Shown one piece after another: positions 17,901 to 25,155 of a stretch of 64,000 nucleotides of DNA (position 1 is the first letter of the stretch; every line of letters begins with the position of its first letter). Made by a program: the position numbers and the translations under genes. The notes beneath the pieces were generated by a model, which saw only the letters and a program-made list of their open reading frames with translations, was not told where the DNA came from and did no database searches. Source of the DNA: Massilia sp. erpn (GTDB taxonomy: Bacteria > Pseudomonadota > Gammaproteobacteria > Burkholderiales > Burkholderiaceae_D); the NCBI RefSeq assembly GCF_024400215.1, contig NZ_CP053748.1, forward strand, positions 5,084,001-5,148,000, written 5' to 3'.

Positions 17901-20900
17901 AGCGTGGTGTGGTCCAGCACCATATGGTGCAGCAGCAGTTGCAGCAGCCAGCGCTGCTGCTTGCCGTCGAAAGCGGCAAAACCATGCAGCAAAGGTGCCT
18001 TTCTCACATCGAGACGGAAGCTGCGCGGATCGGCCTGCGCGCGCAACTGGGCCTCGGTATCGCCAGACGGCAACTGCGGCAGCTCCAGCGCGAAAGGTGC
18101 CTGGCGCCAGATCACCTGCACCGGTTCCGGCAATCCCTCCCACAGCACGGCCGTGCGCAGCACGTCATGCCGGTCGATCACCTGCTGCAGGGCATCGATG
18201 AAACCGTCCAGACGCTCGCGCGAATCGAAGGCCAACACAGTGGAAGTCAGATAAGGATCGCCTTCCGTTTGCAGCAGATGGTGGAACAGGATGCCTTCCT
18301 GCAGCGGCGCCACAGGATAGATATCCTGGATGTTCGCCGCACCGCCAGGGACCGCCCCGATTATCTGCTCAATTTCCCGTGCGGTCAGACCAACCAGGGG
18401 CAACATATCCGGCCTGATGGCCGTGCAGCCAACCGGGATGGCATTGGGCGGCACCGCCACCTCGCCACCGTCCTGCGCCGTCGCATTCACAGCACTTGCC
18501 AGCGCCGCCAGCGTGGGCTGGGCAAACAGCATGCGAATATCAGTCAGCAAGCCTTGCTGGCGCAGACGCTCCACCAACTGCACCGCCAGCAGCGAATGGC
18601 CGCCCAGTTCGAAGAAGTGATCGTTGCGGCCAACCTGCGGCAAATGCAGCAGCTCGCCCCAGATGCGCGCCAGCGCCTCTTCCGTTGCCCCCTGCGGCGG
18701 CGCATACGCACGCTGGCCATAAGTGGCGCCTTCCGGCGCCGGCAAGGCCTGCCGGTCCAGCTTCCCGTTCGGCGTCAGCGGCAAGGCATCCAAGGGCACG
18801 AAAGCCGAGGGCACCATATACTCCGGCAGCTCGCGCGCCAAGCCATCGCGCAGGGCTTGCGCATCCAGGTCCGTACCGACCACATAGGCCACCAGCCGCT
18901 GTTCGCCGGCCTGGTCTTCGCGTGCCAGCACCGCCGTCTCGCGCACCCCGGGCTGGCGCAGCAGCTGCGCCTCGATCTCGCCCAGTTCGATGCGCAGGCC
19001 GCGTATCTTCACCTGATGGTCGTTCCGCCCCAGGAATTCGATGCGGCCGTCGGCCAGCCAGCGCCCCAGATCACCGGTTTTATACATGCGCGCGCCGGAA
19101 GCGGTGGCAAAGGGATCGGGCAGGAAGCGTTCCCGCGTCAACTCCTCCTGGTTCAGATAGCCGCGCGCCACGCTGGCGCCACCGATATACAGTTCTCCCG
19201 CCACGCCCACCGGCACCGGCTGGCCATGGCGGTCCAGCAGATAGATCGCGGTGTTGGCGATCGGCTGACCGATATGGATCACCGCGTCATCCGCCAGGCT
19301 GCGGCCGGAAGTCGCCACCACCGCCGTTTCGGTTGGACCGTAGTTGTTCACCACTTCAAAGGGCAGATCGACATCGGGGGCACGGCTCTGGCGGTCGCCG
19401 CCGATCAGCAGGGTGCGCAGGCTGCGGTTTTGCACGGTGCCGTTACGCCAGCGTTCCAGCGCCATCTCGGCCAGCGCCGTCACCAGGAAGCTGCAATGCA
19501 ACTCCTGCCGCTCCCACCATTCCAGCAGCAGCAGCGGATCGCCCGCCGCAGCCGCCGGTGCCAGCGCCAGCGTGGCGCCCATGCACAGTGGCGGCCATAC
19601 TTCCCAGGTGCAGGCATCGAAGGCGATACCCGCTGTGCTGGACGAACGCTCGCCCGATGCCAGCGGGAAGCGCTCGCAATGCCAGCCGGTCAGGTTGGCC
19701 AGATTGCGGTGTTCGACCATCACGCCTTTCGGCCGGCCCGTCGAACCCGAGGTGTAGATCACATAGGCCAGGTGCGTGGCTTCCAGCCCTGCCGGTGCGG
19801 GATTATCGGTGGACTTGGTACGCCATGCCGGCGCGGGATCGTCCAGTTCCAGCACCGTGGCCGTCATCAGCGCGCGGCTGGCTGGCAGCAGTTCCTGCAA
19901 CGAAGATTGGGTCAGCACCACGCGCGGCCGGCTGTCGTCGAGCATGAAGGCCAGCCGTTCAGAGGGATACTGCGGGTCGAGCGGCACATAGGCGCCGCCC
20001 GCCTTCAGCGTGGCCAGCATGCCCAGCACCAGCGGCGCCCCGCGTTCGAGCACCAGGGCCACCCGCGTATCCGGTTTCACGCCAAGGCCAATCAAGTGGT
20101 GTGCCAGGCGGTTGGCGCCCTCGTTGAGCCGCCGGTAACTCCAGCGTTCACCTTCCGTTTCCAGCGCCACCGCATCCGGCGTCTGCGCCGCGCGCTGCTC
20201 GAACTGCCGATGCGCGAACTGTTCCGCGTAACTGCGTTGGGTGGCGTTCCATGCCACCAGGGATTGTCGCTCTTCTTCCCCTATCACGCCGATGCGCCAA
20301 GCCGGTCTTTCGGGAGCGCGCTCCAGCGCATCCGTCAACTGCTCCAATGCGCGCAGCATATAGCCGCAGACGCGGTCCGCATCGACCGGCAGAACGATCA
20401 GGGAACTCAGTTTGAAGTCCTGCCCCAGATCGTCCACCCTCAGGCTGAAAGGATAATTGCTCAATTCCCGGATCGGCAGCATGCGAACGCCATCGCCCCA
20501 CTCCTTTCCGCCCGCCGCTTGAATGGCGGCCGTGCTATGGCGGTAGTTAAGCAGGGAGGAGAACGGCGGCACCCCCTTGGCCAGTCCTGTGCAGCGCTGC
20601 GCCAGGCTGAGTGGCGCATCTTCATGCCATACCAGCTGCGCCAGCATGGCGTGGATGGCGCGCACGTCCTGCGCCACACCATCGCCGCCGAAGCGGATGC
20701 GTACCGGCAGCGTATTGACGAACAGGCCCATGGTACGTTCCGCATCCACACCGCCATGCATGCGGCCGAACAGCACGGTGCCGAAAACCACGTCGTCGCG
20801 GCCAGAACACTGGGCCAGCACCCGTGCCCATGCCCAGTGGAACAGGCTGGCGACGCCAACGCCCTGCTCCCTGGCCTGGCGCCGCAAGCGTTGCGACAAC

Positions 20901-23900
20901 TCCGTTCCGGTATGCCGTTCTGCCTCGCGGATGGCGCTGCCGTCGCCGCGCACGTCAAGCAGACCGAAAGGCGCAGTCGGTTCGTCGACATCGCCTAAAG
21001 CGGTGCGGAAGAAGGCTTCATGTTCCTGCGCCCGGCCTGCTTGGCGCGTGCGCGCCACGAAATGGCGGAAAGGGATCGTCTCAGGCAAGGCTTGCCCACG
21101 CCCCGCCTGGATCGCCGCCACTTCATGGAACAGCAGTGATAGTGCGGCATGGTCCACCACCATATGGTGCAGCAGCAGCTGCAGCAGCCAGCGCCCCGCA
21201 ATGGGATCGAAAGCCGCGTAAGCACGCATCAACGGAGCCTGCCGCACATCAAGGCGTATGCGGCGCGGATCGCTGTGTCTATCCAGTTCGGCCAGCGTAT
21301 CCTTGCCGGACAATTCGGGGAAAATGATTTCAGGCCTGGCTTCGCGCCACACCACCTGCACCGGCTCGCTCAAACCTTCCCACAGAATGGCAGTACGCAG
21401 TGCATCGTGCCGCGCTACTGCCAGTTGCAAAGCTGCGATGAAACCGTCAAGCCGCGCGCGCGTGTCGAAAATCCAGGTATTCACCAGCAGATAAGGATCG
21501 CCCTGCGACTGCAGCAGATGGTGGAACAATATGCCTTCCTGCAAAGGCGCCAGCGGATAGATGTCCTGGATATTGGCGGCACCGCCCGGAACAGCGGCAA
21601 CAATACGCGCGATCTGCGCCTCGTCGAGCTGCAGCAAGGGCAGCATCTGCGGTGTGATCGCCACGCAGTCTGAAGGAATTCCATAGGAGGCGGCCGGCGC
21701 TGTGCTGGCAAGCCGTCCACCCTCGTCCACCACGCTGGCCAACGCCGCCAGCGTAGGATGCGAGAACAGCAAGCGGCTATCCACCTGCAATTGCTCATGC
21801 CGCATGCGTTCGATCAGATGCAGTGCCAGCAAGGAGTGCCCACCCAGTTCGAAGAAGTGGTCCTGCCGTCCTACCCTTTCCAGCTGCAGCAGTTCGGCCC
21901 AGATGCGCGCCAGCGCGGTTTCAGTCGCACCTTGCGGCGCCTCGTAGCCGTGCCGTGCATATGCCGCATCCTCCGGCGCGGGCAAGGCCCGCTTGTCGAT
22001 CTTGCCATTCGGTGTCAGAGGCAGGGCATTCAGGCGCATATAGGCTGCCGGTACCATATATTCCGGCAGCTGGCGCGACAAGGCTTCGCGCCAGCGCTGC
22101 GAATCGCCCTCCTCGCCGGAAGCCACCACATAGGCCACCAGTCGACGGTCACCGGGACGGTCCTCGCGCACCAGCACCACCGCCTTGCGCACGCCAGGCT
22201 GGCGCAGCAGCTGGCTCTCGATCTCACCCAGTTCGATGCGCAGGCCGCGCAGCTTCACCTGCTGATCGTTTCTGCCCAGGAATTCGATGCTGCCGTCGGC
22301 CAGCCAGCGTCCCAGGTCGCCGGTCTTGTACATGCGCGCGTCCACCATCCCGGCAAAGGGATCGGGCAGGAAGCGTTCGCGCGTCAGGGTTTCCTGATTC
22401 AGGTAGCCGCGCGCCACACCGGCCCCGCCCACTAAAATTTCGCCTGGCACGCCGGGCGGCACCAGCTGCCCAAAGCGGTCCAGAATGTATATCGCGGTAT
22501 TGGCCAGCGGCCGGCCGATATGCTTGACCTTGTCCTGTGGCAGGCTACGGCCTGAGGTCACCAGAATCGTCGCCTCGGTCGGACCGTAGTTGTTGATGAC
22601 ATCAAAAGGCAGACCCGCTTCCGGCGTTATTTTTTGCTGCTCGCCGCCGATCAGCAAAGTACGCAGGCTACGCTTGACGCGGCTGTCGCCATGCCGCATG
22701 CGCTCCAGCGCCGTCTCGGCCAGGGCCGTGGTCAGGAAGCTGGTTTGCAAATCTTGCTGCTCCCACCATTCAAGCAGGCGCAATGCATCGCCTGCGGCAT
22801 CAGCCGGCGCCAGCACCAGCGTCGCTCCCATGCAAAGTGGCGGCCATACGTCCCAGCTGTTGGCATCGAAGGCCACGCCCGACATCCCGGACGAGCGCTC
22901 TCCCGGCACCAGGGGCAAATGTTCGCAATGCCAGCTGACGACATTCGTCAGTCCGCGATGCTCTATCTGCACACCTTTCGGCGTACCGGTGGAGCCGGAT
23001 GTGTACAAAACATATGCCAGATGGCCGGGCTGCAAATCGCCTGCGCTGCGTTCCGGATTGCTGGTGGATTGTTCGCGCCAGGCCTCAAGTGGATCCACCA
23101 GATCCAGCACCGTCTGCCCCTTCAGGCGCGGCCGCAGATGCGGCTGCGTCAGCACCATGAGCGGGGCGGCGTCCGTCAGCATATAGTCGACACGCTCCTG
23201 GGGCCAAGCGGGATCCAGCGGCGTATAGGCGGCGCCCGCCTTCAGCACCGCCAGCATGGCGACCACCATTTCAAGGCTGCGTTCCAGGAACAAAGCAATC
23301 AGCGCGTCAGGGCGTGCCCCCTGTGCACGCAGGTGATGGGCCAGGCGGTTGGCCTTCTCGTTCAGGTCACGGTAATTCAGGGACTGACCGCAGTATTCGA
23401 CGGCGACGGCGTCCGGCGTCCATTGCACCTGATGTTCGAACAGCTCATGCACGCCAAGGTGCAGGGGATAATTGCGGCGCTCGCCATTACAAGCCGACAG
23501 CACCCGCTGTCTTTCCCCCGCTTCCATCAGGGACAGTGCAGACAGCGCAGTCTGCCCCTCTCCGGCTGCCGCCCGCGCCAGAATTTCCAGCCGGTGGCGC
23601 AGCGCATCCACTTCGGCGGCCGAAATGCGGCCATGGTCCCAATGAAAGACCAGGCGCATGCCGCCTGCGGCAGTGCCCTCCGCCTCGCCATATAGCACCA
23701 CGACCAGCGGCGCCTGTTCCAGCCTTGCATGCGCCGCAGGTACGGCGCTGCCTGCAGCGTATGCCTCCGTCATCAGCACGGCATCATACGGATGACCGTC
23801 GCGCCCCTGCCCGCGCAGCAGCTGCGCCACGGGATAATGCGCATGCGCATGCGCATGCGCATGCGCAGCGTACAGCTGCAGCTCATCGCGGACGCGCAGC

Positions 23901-24343
23901 ATATTCCACGCCGCATCCTCATCCCAGACCAGTTGCGCGGTGAACGGCAGCACCGCATTCATGCGCTGCGCCGCCTCACTCCTGGCGTCAGGCCAGGCAT
24001 CCGCGATGCCGAGACGGACTTCGCCGTCGCAGGTGCAGCAGCGCGCCAGGCAGGCGGTGAATGCCATCAGCCAGAAGTCGCGTAGCGCGCATTGCCGCTC
24101 TCGGGCCAGCGTTCGGATACGGCGGGCAAGTCCGGCATCGATTTCCCAGGACTGCGAGGTATCGGCAGCACTTTCGTCCGCCAGCTTCTTGTCAAAAAGG
24201 GGTGCCGCCGGCTCCGGCAAGTGCCGGCGCCAGAACGCCTCATCGCGTTCGCGGCTGTCCTGTCCAGGATATTCCTGCCCAGGGAGGGGGGTGATCGTTG
24301 CCGGGAAATCGTCTTGCCCAGCTTTTCCGTAGATACCAGTCAT
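11963..24343 (-). CDS. Non-ribosomal peptide synthetase A, four modules (Leu-Leu-Thr-Ser)
   Basis: A 4126-residue assembly-line enzyme that starts the visible peptide. The first ~280 residues resemble only the C-terminal lobe of a condensation domain and lack HHxxxDG. Then: A1 (TSGSTG near 449; pocket D-A-W-F-L-G-N-I-L, Leu-like), T1 (LGGHSL near 833), dual C/E (HHLLQSQGD near 940; HHMVVDH near 1059), A2 (D-A-W-F-L-G-N-V-V, Leu), T2 (near 1915), dual C/E (HHLLQTEGD near 2022; HHMVLDH near 2140), A3 (D-F-W-N-I-G-M-V-H, Thr), T3 (near 3007), LCL-type C (SFAQQRLWF near 3071; HHLIGDG near 3200), A4 (D-V-W-H-L-S-L-V-D, Ser) and T4 (near 4064). It ends without a thioesterase, so the chain should pass to the adjacent NRPS. 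The dual domains predict D-Leu1 and D-Leu2. The start follows a strong GGAGGAG site. The family and domain calls are secure; the pocket readings were made by hand. Confidence 0.97.
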   Translation of the reverse strand: MTGIYGKAGQDDFPATITPLPGQEYPGQDSRERDEAFWRRHLPEPAAPLFDKKLADESAADTSQSWEIDAGLARRIRTLARERQCALRDFWLMAFTACLARCCTCDGEVRLGIADAWPDARSEAAQRMNAVLPFTAQLVWDEDAAWNMLRVRDELQLYAAHAHAHAHAHYPVAQLLRGQGRDGHPYDAVLMTEAYAAGSAVPAAHARLEQAPLVVVLYGEAEGTAAGGMRLVFHWDHGRISAAEVDALRHRLEILARAAAGEGQTALSALSLMEAGERQRVLSACNGERRNYPLHLGVHELFEHQVQWTPDAVAVEYCGQSLNYRDLNEKANRLAHHLRAQGARPDALIALFLERSLEMVVAMLAVLKAGAAYTPLDPAWPQERVDYMLTDAAPLMVLTQPHLRPRLKGQTVLDLVDPLEAWREQSTSNPERSAGDLQPGHLAYVLYTSGSTGTPKGVQIEHRGLTNVVSWHCEHLPLVPGERSSGMSGVAFDANSWDVWPPLCMGATLVLAPADAAGDALRLLEWWEQQDLQTSFLTTALAETALERMRHGDSRVKRSLRTLLIGGEQQKITPEAGLPFDVINNYGPTEATILVTSGRSLPQDKVKHIGRPLANTAIYILDRFGQLVPPGVPGEILVGGAGVARGYLNQETLTRERFLPDPFAGMVDARMYKTGDLGRWLADGSIEFLGRNDQQVKLRGLRIELGEIESQLLRQPGVRKAVVLVREDRPGDRRLVAYVVASGEEGDSQRWREALSRQLPEYMVPAAYMRLNALPLTPNGKIDKRALPAPEDAAYARHGYEAPQGATETALARIWAELLQLERVGRQDHFFELGGHSLLALHLIERMRHEQLQVDSRLLFSHPTLAALASVVDEGGRLASTAPAASYGIPSDCVAITPQMLPLLQLDEAQIARIVAAVPGGAANIQDIYPLAPLQEGILFHHLLQSQGDPYLLVNTWIFDTRARLDGFIAALQLAVARHDALRTAILWEGLSEPVQVVWREARPEIIFPELSGKDTLAELDRHSDPRRIRLDVRQAPLMRAYAAFDPIAGRWLLQLLLHHMVVDHAALSLLFHEVAAIQAGRGQALPETIPFRHFVARTRQAGRAQEHEAFFRTALGDVDEPTAPFGLLDVRGDGSAIREAERHTGTELSQRLRRQAREQGVGVASLFHWAWARVLAQCSGRDDVVFGTVLFGRMHGGVDAERTMGLFVNTLPVRIRFGGDGVAQDVRAIHAMLAQLVWHEDAPLSLAQRCTGLAKGVPPFSSLLNYRHSTAAIQAAGGKEWGDGVRMLPIRELSNYPFSLRVDDLGQDFKLSSLIVLPVDADRVCGYMLRALEQLTDALERAPERPAWRIGVIGEEERQSLVAWNATQRSYAEQFAHRQFEQRAAQTPDAVALETEGERWSYRRLNEGANRLAHHLIGLGVKPDTRVALVLERGAPLVLGMLATLKAGGAYVPLDPQYPSERLAFMLDDSRPRVVLTQSSLQELLPASRALMTATVLELDDPAPAWRTKSTDNPAPAGLEATHLAYVIYTSGSTGRPKGVMVEHRNLANLTGWHCERFPLASGERSSSTAGIAFDACTWEVWPPLCMGATLALAPAAAAGDPLLLLEWWERQELHCSFLVTALAEMALERWRNGTVQNRSLRTLLIGGDRQSRAPDVDLPFEVVNNYGPTETAVVATSGRSLADDAVIHIGQPIANTAIYLLDRHGQPVPVGVAGELYIGGASVARGYLNQEELTRERFLPDPFATASGARMYKTGDLGRWLADGRIEFLGRNDHQVKIRGLRIELGEIEAQLLRQPGVRETAVLAREDQAGEQRLVAYVVGTDLDAQALRDGLARELPEYMVPSAFVPLDALPLTPNGKLDRQALPAPEGATYGQRAYAPPQGATEEALARIWGELLHLPQVGRNDHFFELGGHSLLAVQLVERLRQQGLLTDIRMLFAQPTLAALASAVNATAQDGGEVAVPPNAIPVGCTAIRPDMLPLVGLTAREIEQIIGAVPGGAANIQDIYPVAPLQEGILFHHLLQTEGDPYLTSTVLAFDSRERLDGFIDALQQVIDRHDVLRTAVLWEGLPEPVQVIWRQAPFALELPQLPSGDTEAQLRAQADPRSFRLDVRKAPLLHGFAAFDGKQQRWLLQLLLHHMVLDHTTLDVMFREVGLIQAGRIRELDEPVPFRNFVALARQAGRAQEHEAYFRRLLGDVEEATTPFGLDDIKGDGSRVDEVQQRLAPELARRLRRQARAAGVSTASLFHWAWALVLAASTGREDVVFGTVLFGRMQGGAGADRAMGLFINTLPLRIRLGGTGVLEGVRQTQALLAELLQHEHAPLALAQRCSAVPATVPLFTALLNYRHSANERMDQQAGSGWEQGIEMLSAHERTNYPFGLSVDDLGEDFDVSVQIAEPVGAARIAGYLLRALEQTADALEQAPQKPAWRLDIVGDEERRVMLERWSGMGSSYPQDLVLHQLFERQAELRPDAPAVEYEERSLSYRELNEQANRLAHYLRQMGAQPEQRVAICMQRSLDMVVAILAVLKSGAAYVPLDPAYPPERIAFMLEDSAPVALLAQADLSGQLPAVDGMRLVLTDDEPRPWQAQSAQNPRATAPGLTPQSLAYIIYTSGSTGQPKGVMVEHRHVTRLFDATRDWFRFDQHDVWTLFHSFAFDFSVWELWGALLYGGRLVVVPYLTTRSPQDFHRLLCDRGVTVLNQTPSAFQQILDLQGPQPHRLRHIIFGGEALEVASLVRWFAREDSAATRLTNMYGITETTVHVTYREIVAADLQGRREGSPIGQPISDLRLYLLDAHGRPVAQGVTGEIHVGGAGVARGYLNRADLTRQRFLPDPFSAETGARMYKTGDLGRWLADGTMEYQGRNDQQVKIRGFRIELGEIEAQLGRLPGVREAAVLPRDDGHGDQRLVAWIVPQGAGFDAAMIQQALAAALPVHMVPAAYVPLSALPLTPNGKLDRKALPAPDGAAYAHQRYEAPQGSVEAALAELWRELLQLEQVGRNDHFFELGGHSLLAVQLVSRLRQKLGVEVALAGLFARPVLHAFATLVSAAAASSLPGVAAVARPSQLPLSFAQQRLWFVTQMGGQASTAYNMLRGWHIAGPVDADALQAALMLIVQRHEALRTTVEVQDGQPMQRIAVDANFTLLRQNFGAAIPQQSREAEIERWSRVEAGQPFDLEQGPLMRGRLLRFGERDHVLLLALHHLIGDGWSLDLLVRELQAFYRAAPDTLPTPVLQYADYTLWERRWVAGPVREIQLGYWQRQLQGAPALITLPTDRPRPALQQYAGQSLVFELDAALTTTLRRLAHKHGVTLYMVVLAAWGALAARLAGQDEVVIGTPAANRNRLELEGVVGLLANTLAIRIDVGGGPSVASLLSQVRQRVLQAQSHQDIPFEQVVDALKPQRALSHSPLFQLMFAWQTAAHTLLSLDGAPLEDLSLELTASAFDLSLELVEGEERVSGALTFSTTLFERATVSRYAAYLKALLAGMAQDDAKAVDRVDLMSEAETAQVLRGWNRTQRDYRRDLCLHEIIEEQVHLRPQAVAVEEGERRLSYRELDEQANRLARQLRAMGVGPDQRVALCLERSAEMVVGLLAVLKAGGAYVPLDPGYPAERLAFMLSDSAPRVLLAQGAVAARLVLPEGLPVLNLDGAERPWEELSAQALPVAELGLTPSNLAYVIYTSGSTGQPKGVMNEHGGIVNRLLWMQEAYRLQPDEAVLQKTPFSFDVSVWEFFWPLMRGARLVMARPDGHKDPAYLADTVARRGITTLHFVPSMLQAFLDSGEAARCGSLKRVLCSGEALPAALARRFLRELPGVQLHNLYGPTEAAVDVTAWHCAGPELPDSIPLGRPVANTRIYVLDHHGQPVPAGVAGEIHIGGVQVARGYLNRPELTRERFVPDPYAGEEGARLYKSGDLGRWLADGTLEYLGRNDHQVKLRGQRIELGEIEAQLLRQSGVREAVVLAREDKPGDQRLVAYLVADALDLAALRTALARTLPEYMVPAAFVLLDQLPLTPNGKLDRKALPAPEGAAYAQRPYEAPLGDTEAALASVWAELLQQEQVGRHDHFFELGGHSLLVTQLLARIRREWGLDIALTEVFSNPVLSELAGIILDQELMAYGAEELESMISQDRA
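12130..13825. repeat. Near-identical A-domain segment, copy 2 (Ser module, NRPS A)
   Basis: Partner of 2371-4066 (offset 9759). Identity fades on one side in the T-domain/C-terminal region of NRPS A and on the other in the preceding condensation domain, so the homogenised block corresponds roughly to A plus T. Confidence 0.85.
18415..20223. repeat. Near-identical A-domain segment, copy 2 (Leu module, NRPS A)
   Basis: Partner of 8632-10440 (offset 9783). The first Leu A domain of NRPS A (about 21900-23450) is clearly more divergent, so the identity reflects recent homogenisation of this particular pair and not simply shared substrate. Confidence 0.87.
23837..23866. repeat. Five tandem copies of a 6-bp unit inside the NRPS A start
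   Basis: ATGCGC is repeated five times without interruption. On the coding strand it encodes an alternating His-Ala run in the truncated N-terminal condensation-like domain. Because the unit is six bases, copy-number slippage would keep the reading frame and only change the length of the His-Ala run. Confidence 0.9.
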
Positions 24344-25017
24344 TTAACTCCTCCAAAAGCGAATGCTGAATGCTGCCCGGAGACGCCTGGGTCAGGAATG
24401 CATCCTGGCGCCGGCGTGTATGTCTATAAATGCGGGAAAATTGCTACAAGAAAAACAAATGGGAATCCCATAAAAACAAGGGATGTGAACTCGCAACTAA
24501 TCTGCCGATGAGCAATCAGCTTGCAAAATAATTGTTTTCGCCGGCATGCATACCACTTTTTATTACGTGCACTTTGGAATTTTTTCCAATTAGCAATTAA
24601 TCAATATTTCATTTCTATCGAGCGCAAGCGTAAAACAAAACCAGTAACTTGTCATTGGTTTTTTCAAAAAAAGCAAAATGATCGGAATTAAAGAAAATCA
24701 ACCGAAGTTGATAGTTTTCAAACAAATTTATCTAAAAATAAACACTCAACCACGGTATCCATGGCAGTTCCTATGCATTTTTAATCGTGCGCCAACCTAA
24801 TCAAAAAAATGATACGGCGCATCATTAACATTCAACTCAATAAAACCTACTTAAAACCATAGATTTATTTTTCAATAGTCACCAATTCATTGAGTATCAA
24901 TAGTCACTCAGGAGTAATTGAGAAGAATTGAAATTTTTCCCACTTGCATCACCCTAGCAGATTAAAATATACTTTTAACCACCTAAGCACCGAGATAATA
25001 TGTGGTCAAAATTAGGG
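24344..25017 (-). promoter_or_regulatory. AT-rich leader/promoter region of the NRPS operon
   Basis: About 670 bases without a credible gene. Base composition drops sharply to AT-rich compared with both flanks. It precedes the NRPS start, whose ribosome-binding site GGAGGAG is at 24348-24354, four bases from the ATG. It is presumably the promoter and 5' leader of the NRPS operon. I could not assign -35/-10 boxes with confidence because many TA-rich hexamers fit. Confidence 0.55.
24872..24907. repeat. Pair of 11-bp direct repeats upstream of the NRPS operon
   Basis: TCAATAGTCAC occurs at 24872-24882 and again at 24897-24907, 25 bases apart start to start. In AT-rich non-coding DNA ahead of a large biosynthetic operon, this arrangement could be a pair of regulator half-sites. 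No regulator can be named. Confidence 0.4.
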
Positions 25018-25024
25018 CATAAAA

Positions 25025-25049
25025 AAACCCCGGAGTAATTCCGGGGTTT
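25025..25049 (-). terminator. Rho-independent terminator of the lipoprotein/vioB-like/ebo operon
   Basis: A perfect 10-bp stem (AAACCCCGGA / TCCGGGGTTT) with a 5-base loop. On the minus strand it is followed by a run of seven T residues (25021-25027 read in reverse, partly within the stem). It lies about 105 bases beyond the eboB stop, so it ends that operon and insulates it from the NRPS promoter region. Confidence 0.87.
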
Positions 25050-25155
25050 CCAGCCGGGTTCAACGCCCCGGCAAGCGTGTTCAGAACATCAACAAACGCG
25101 GACGCGTGCCACCGCTGTCGGGCCAGAGCTGCGGCTGGATTGCACTGCTTCCCTT

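Noticed and set aside
17225..20998. Long open frame on the plus strand opposite NRPS A
   Set aside because: It is rich in Arg, His and Gln with no domain, and lies antisense to a secure NRPS reading frame in GC-rich DNA.
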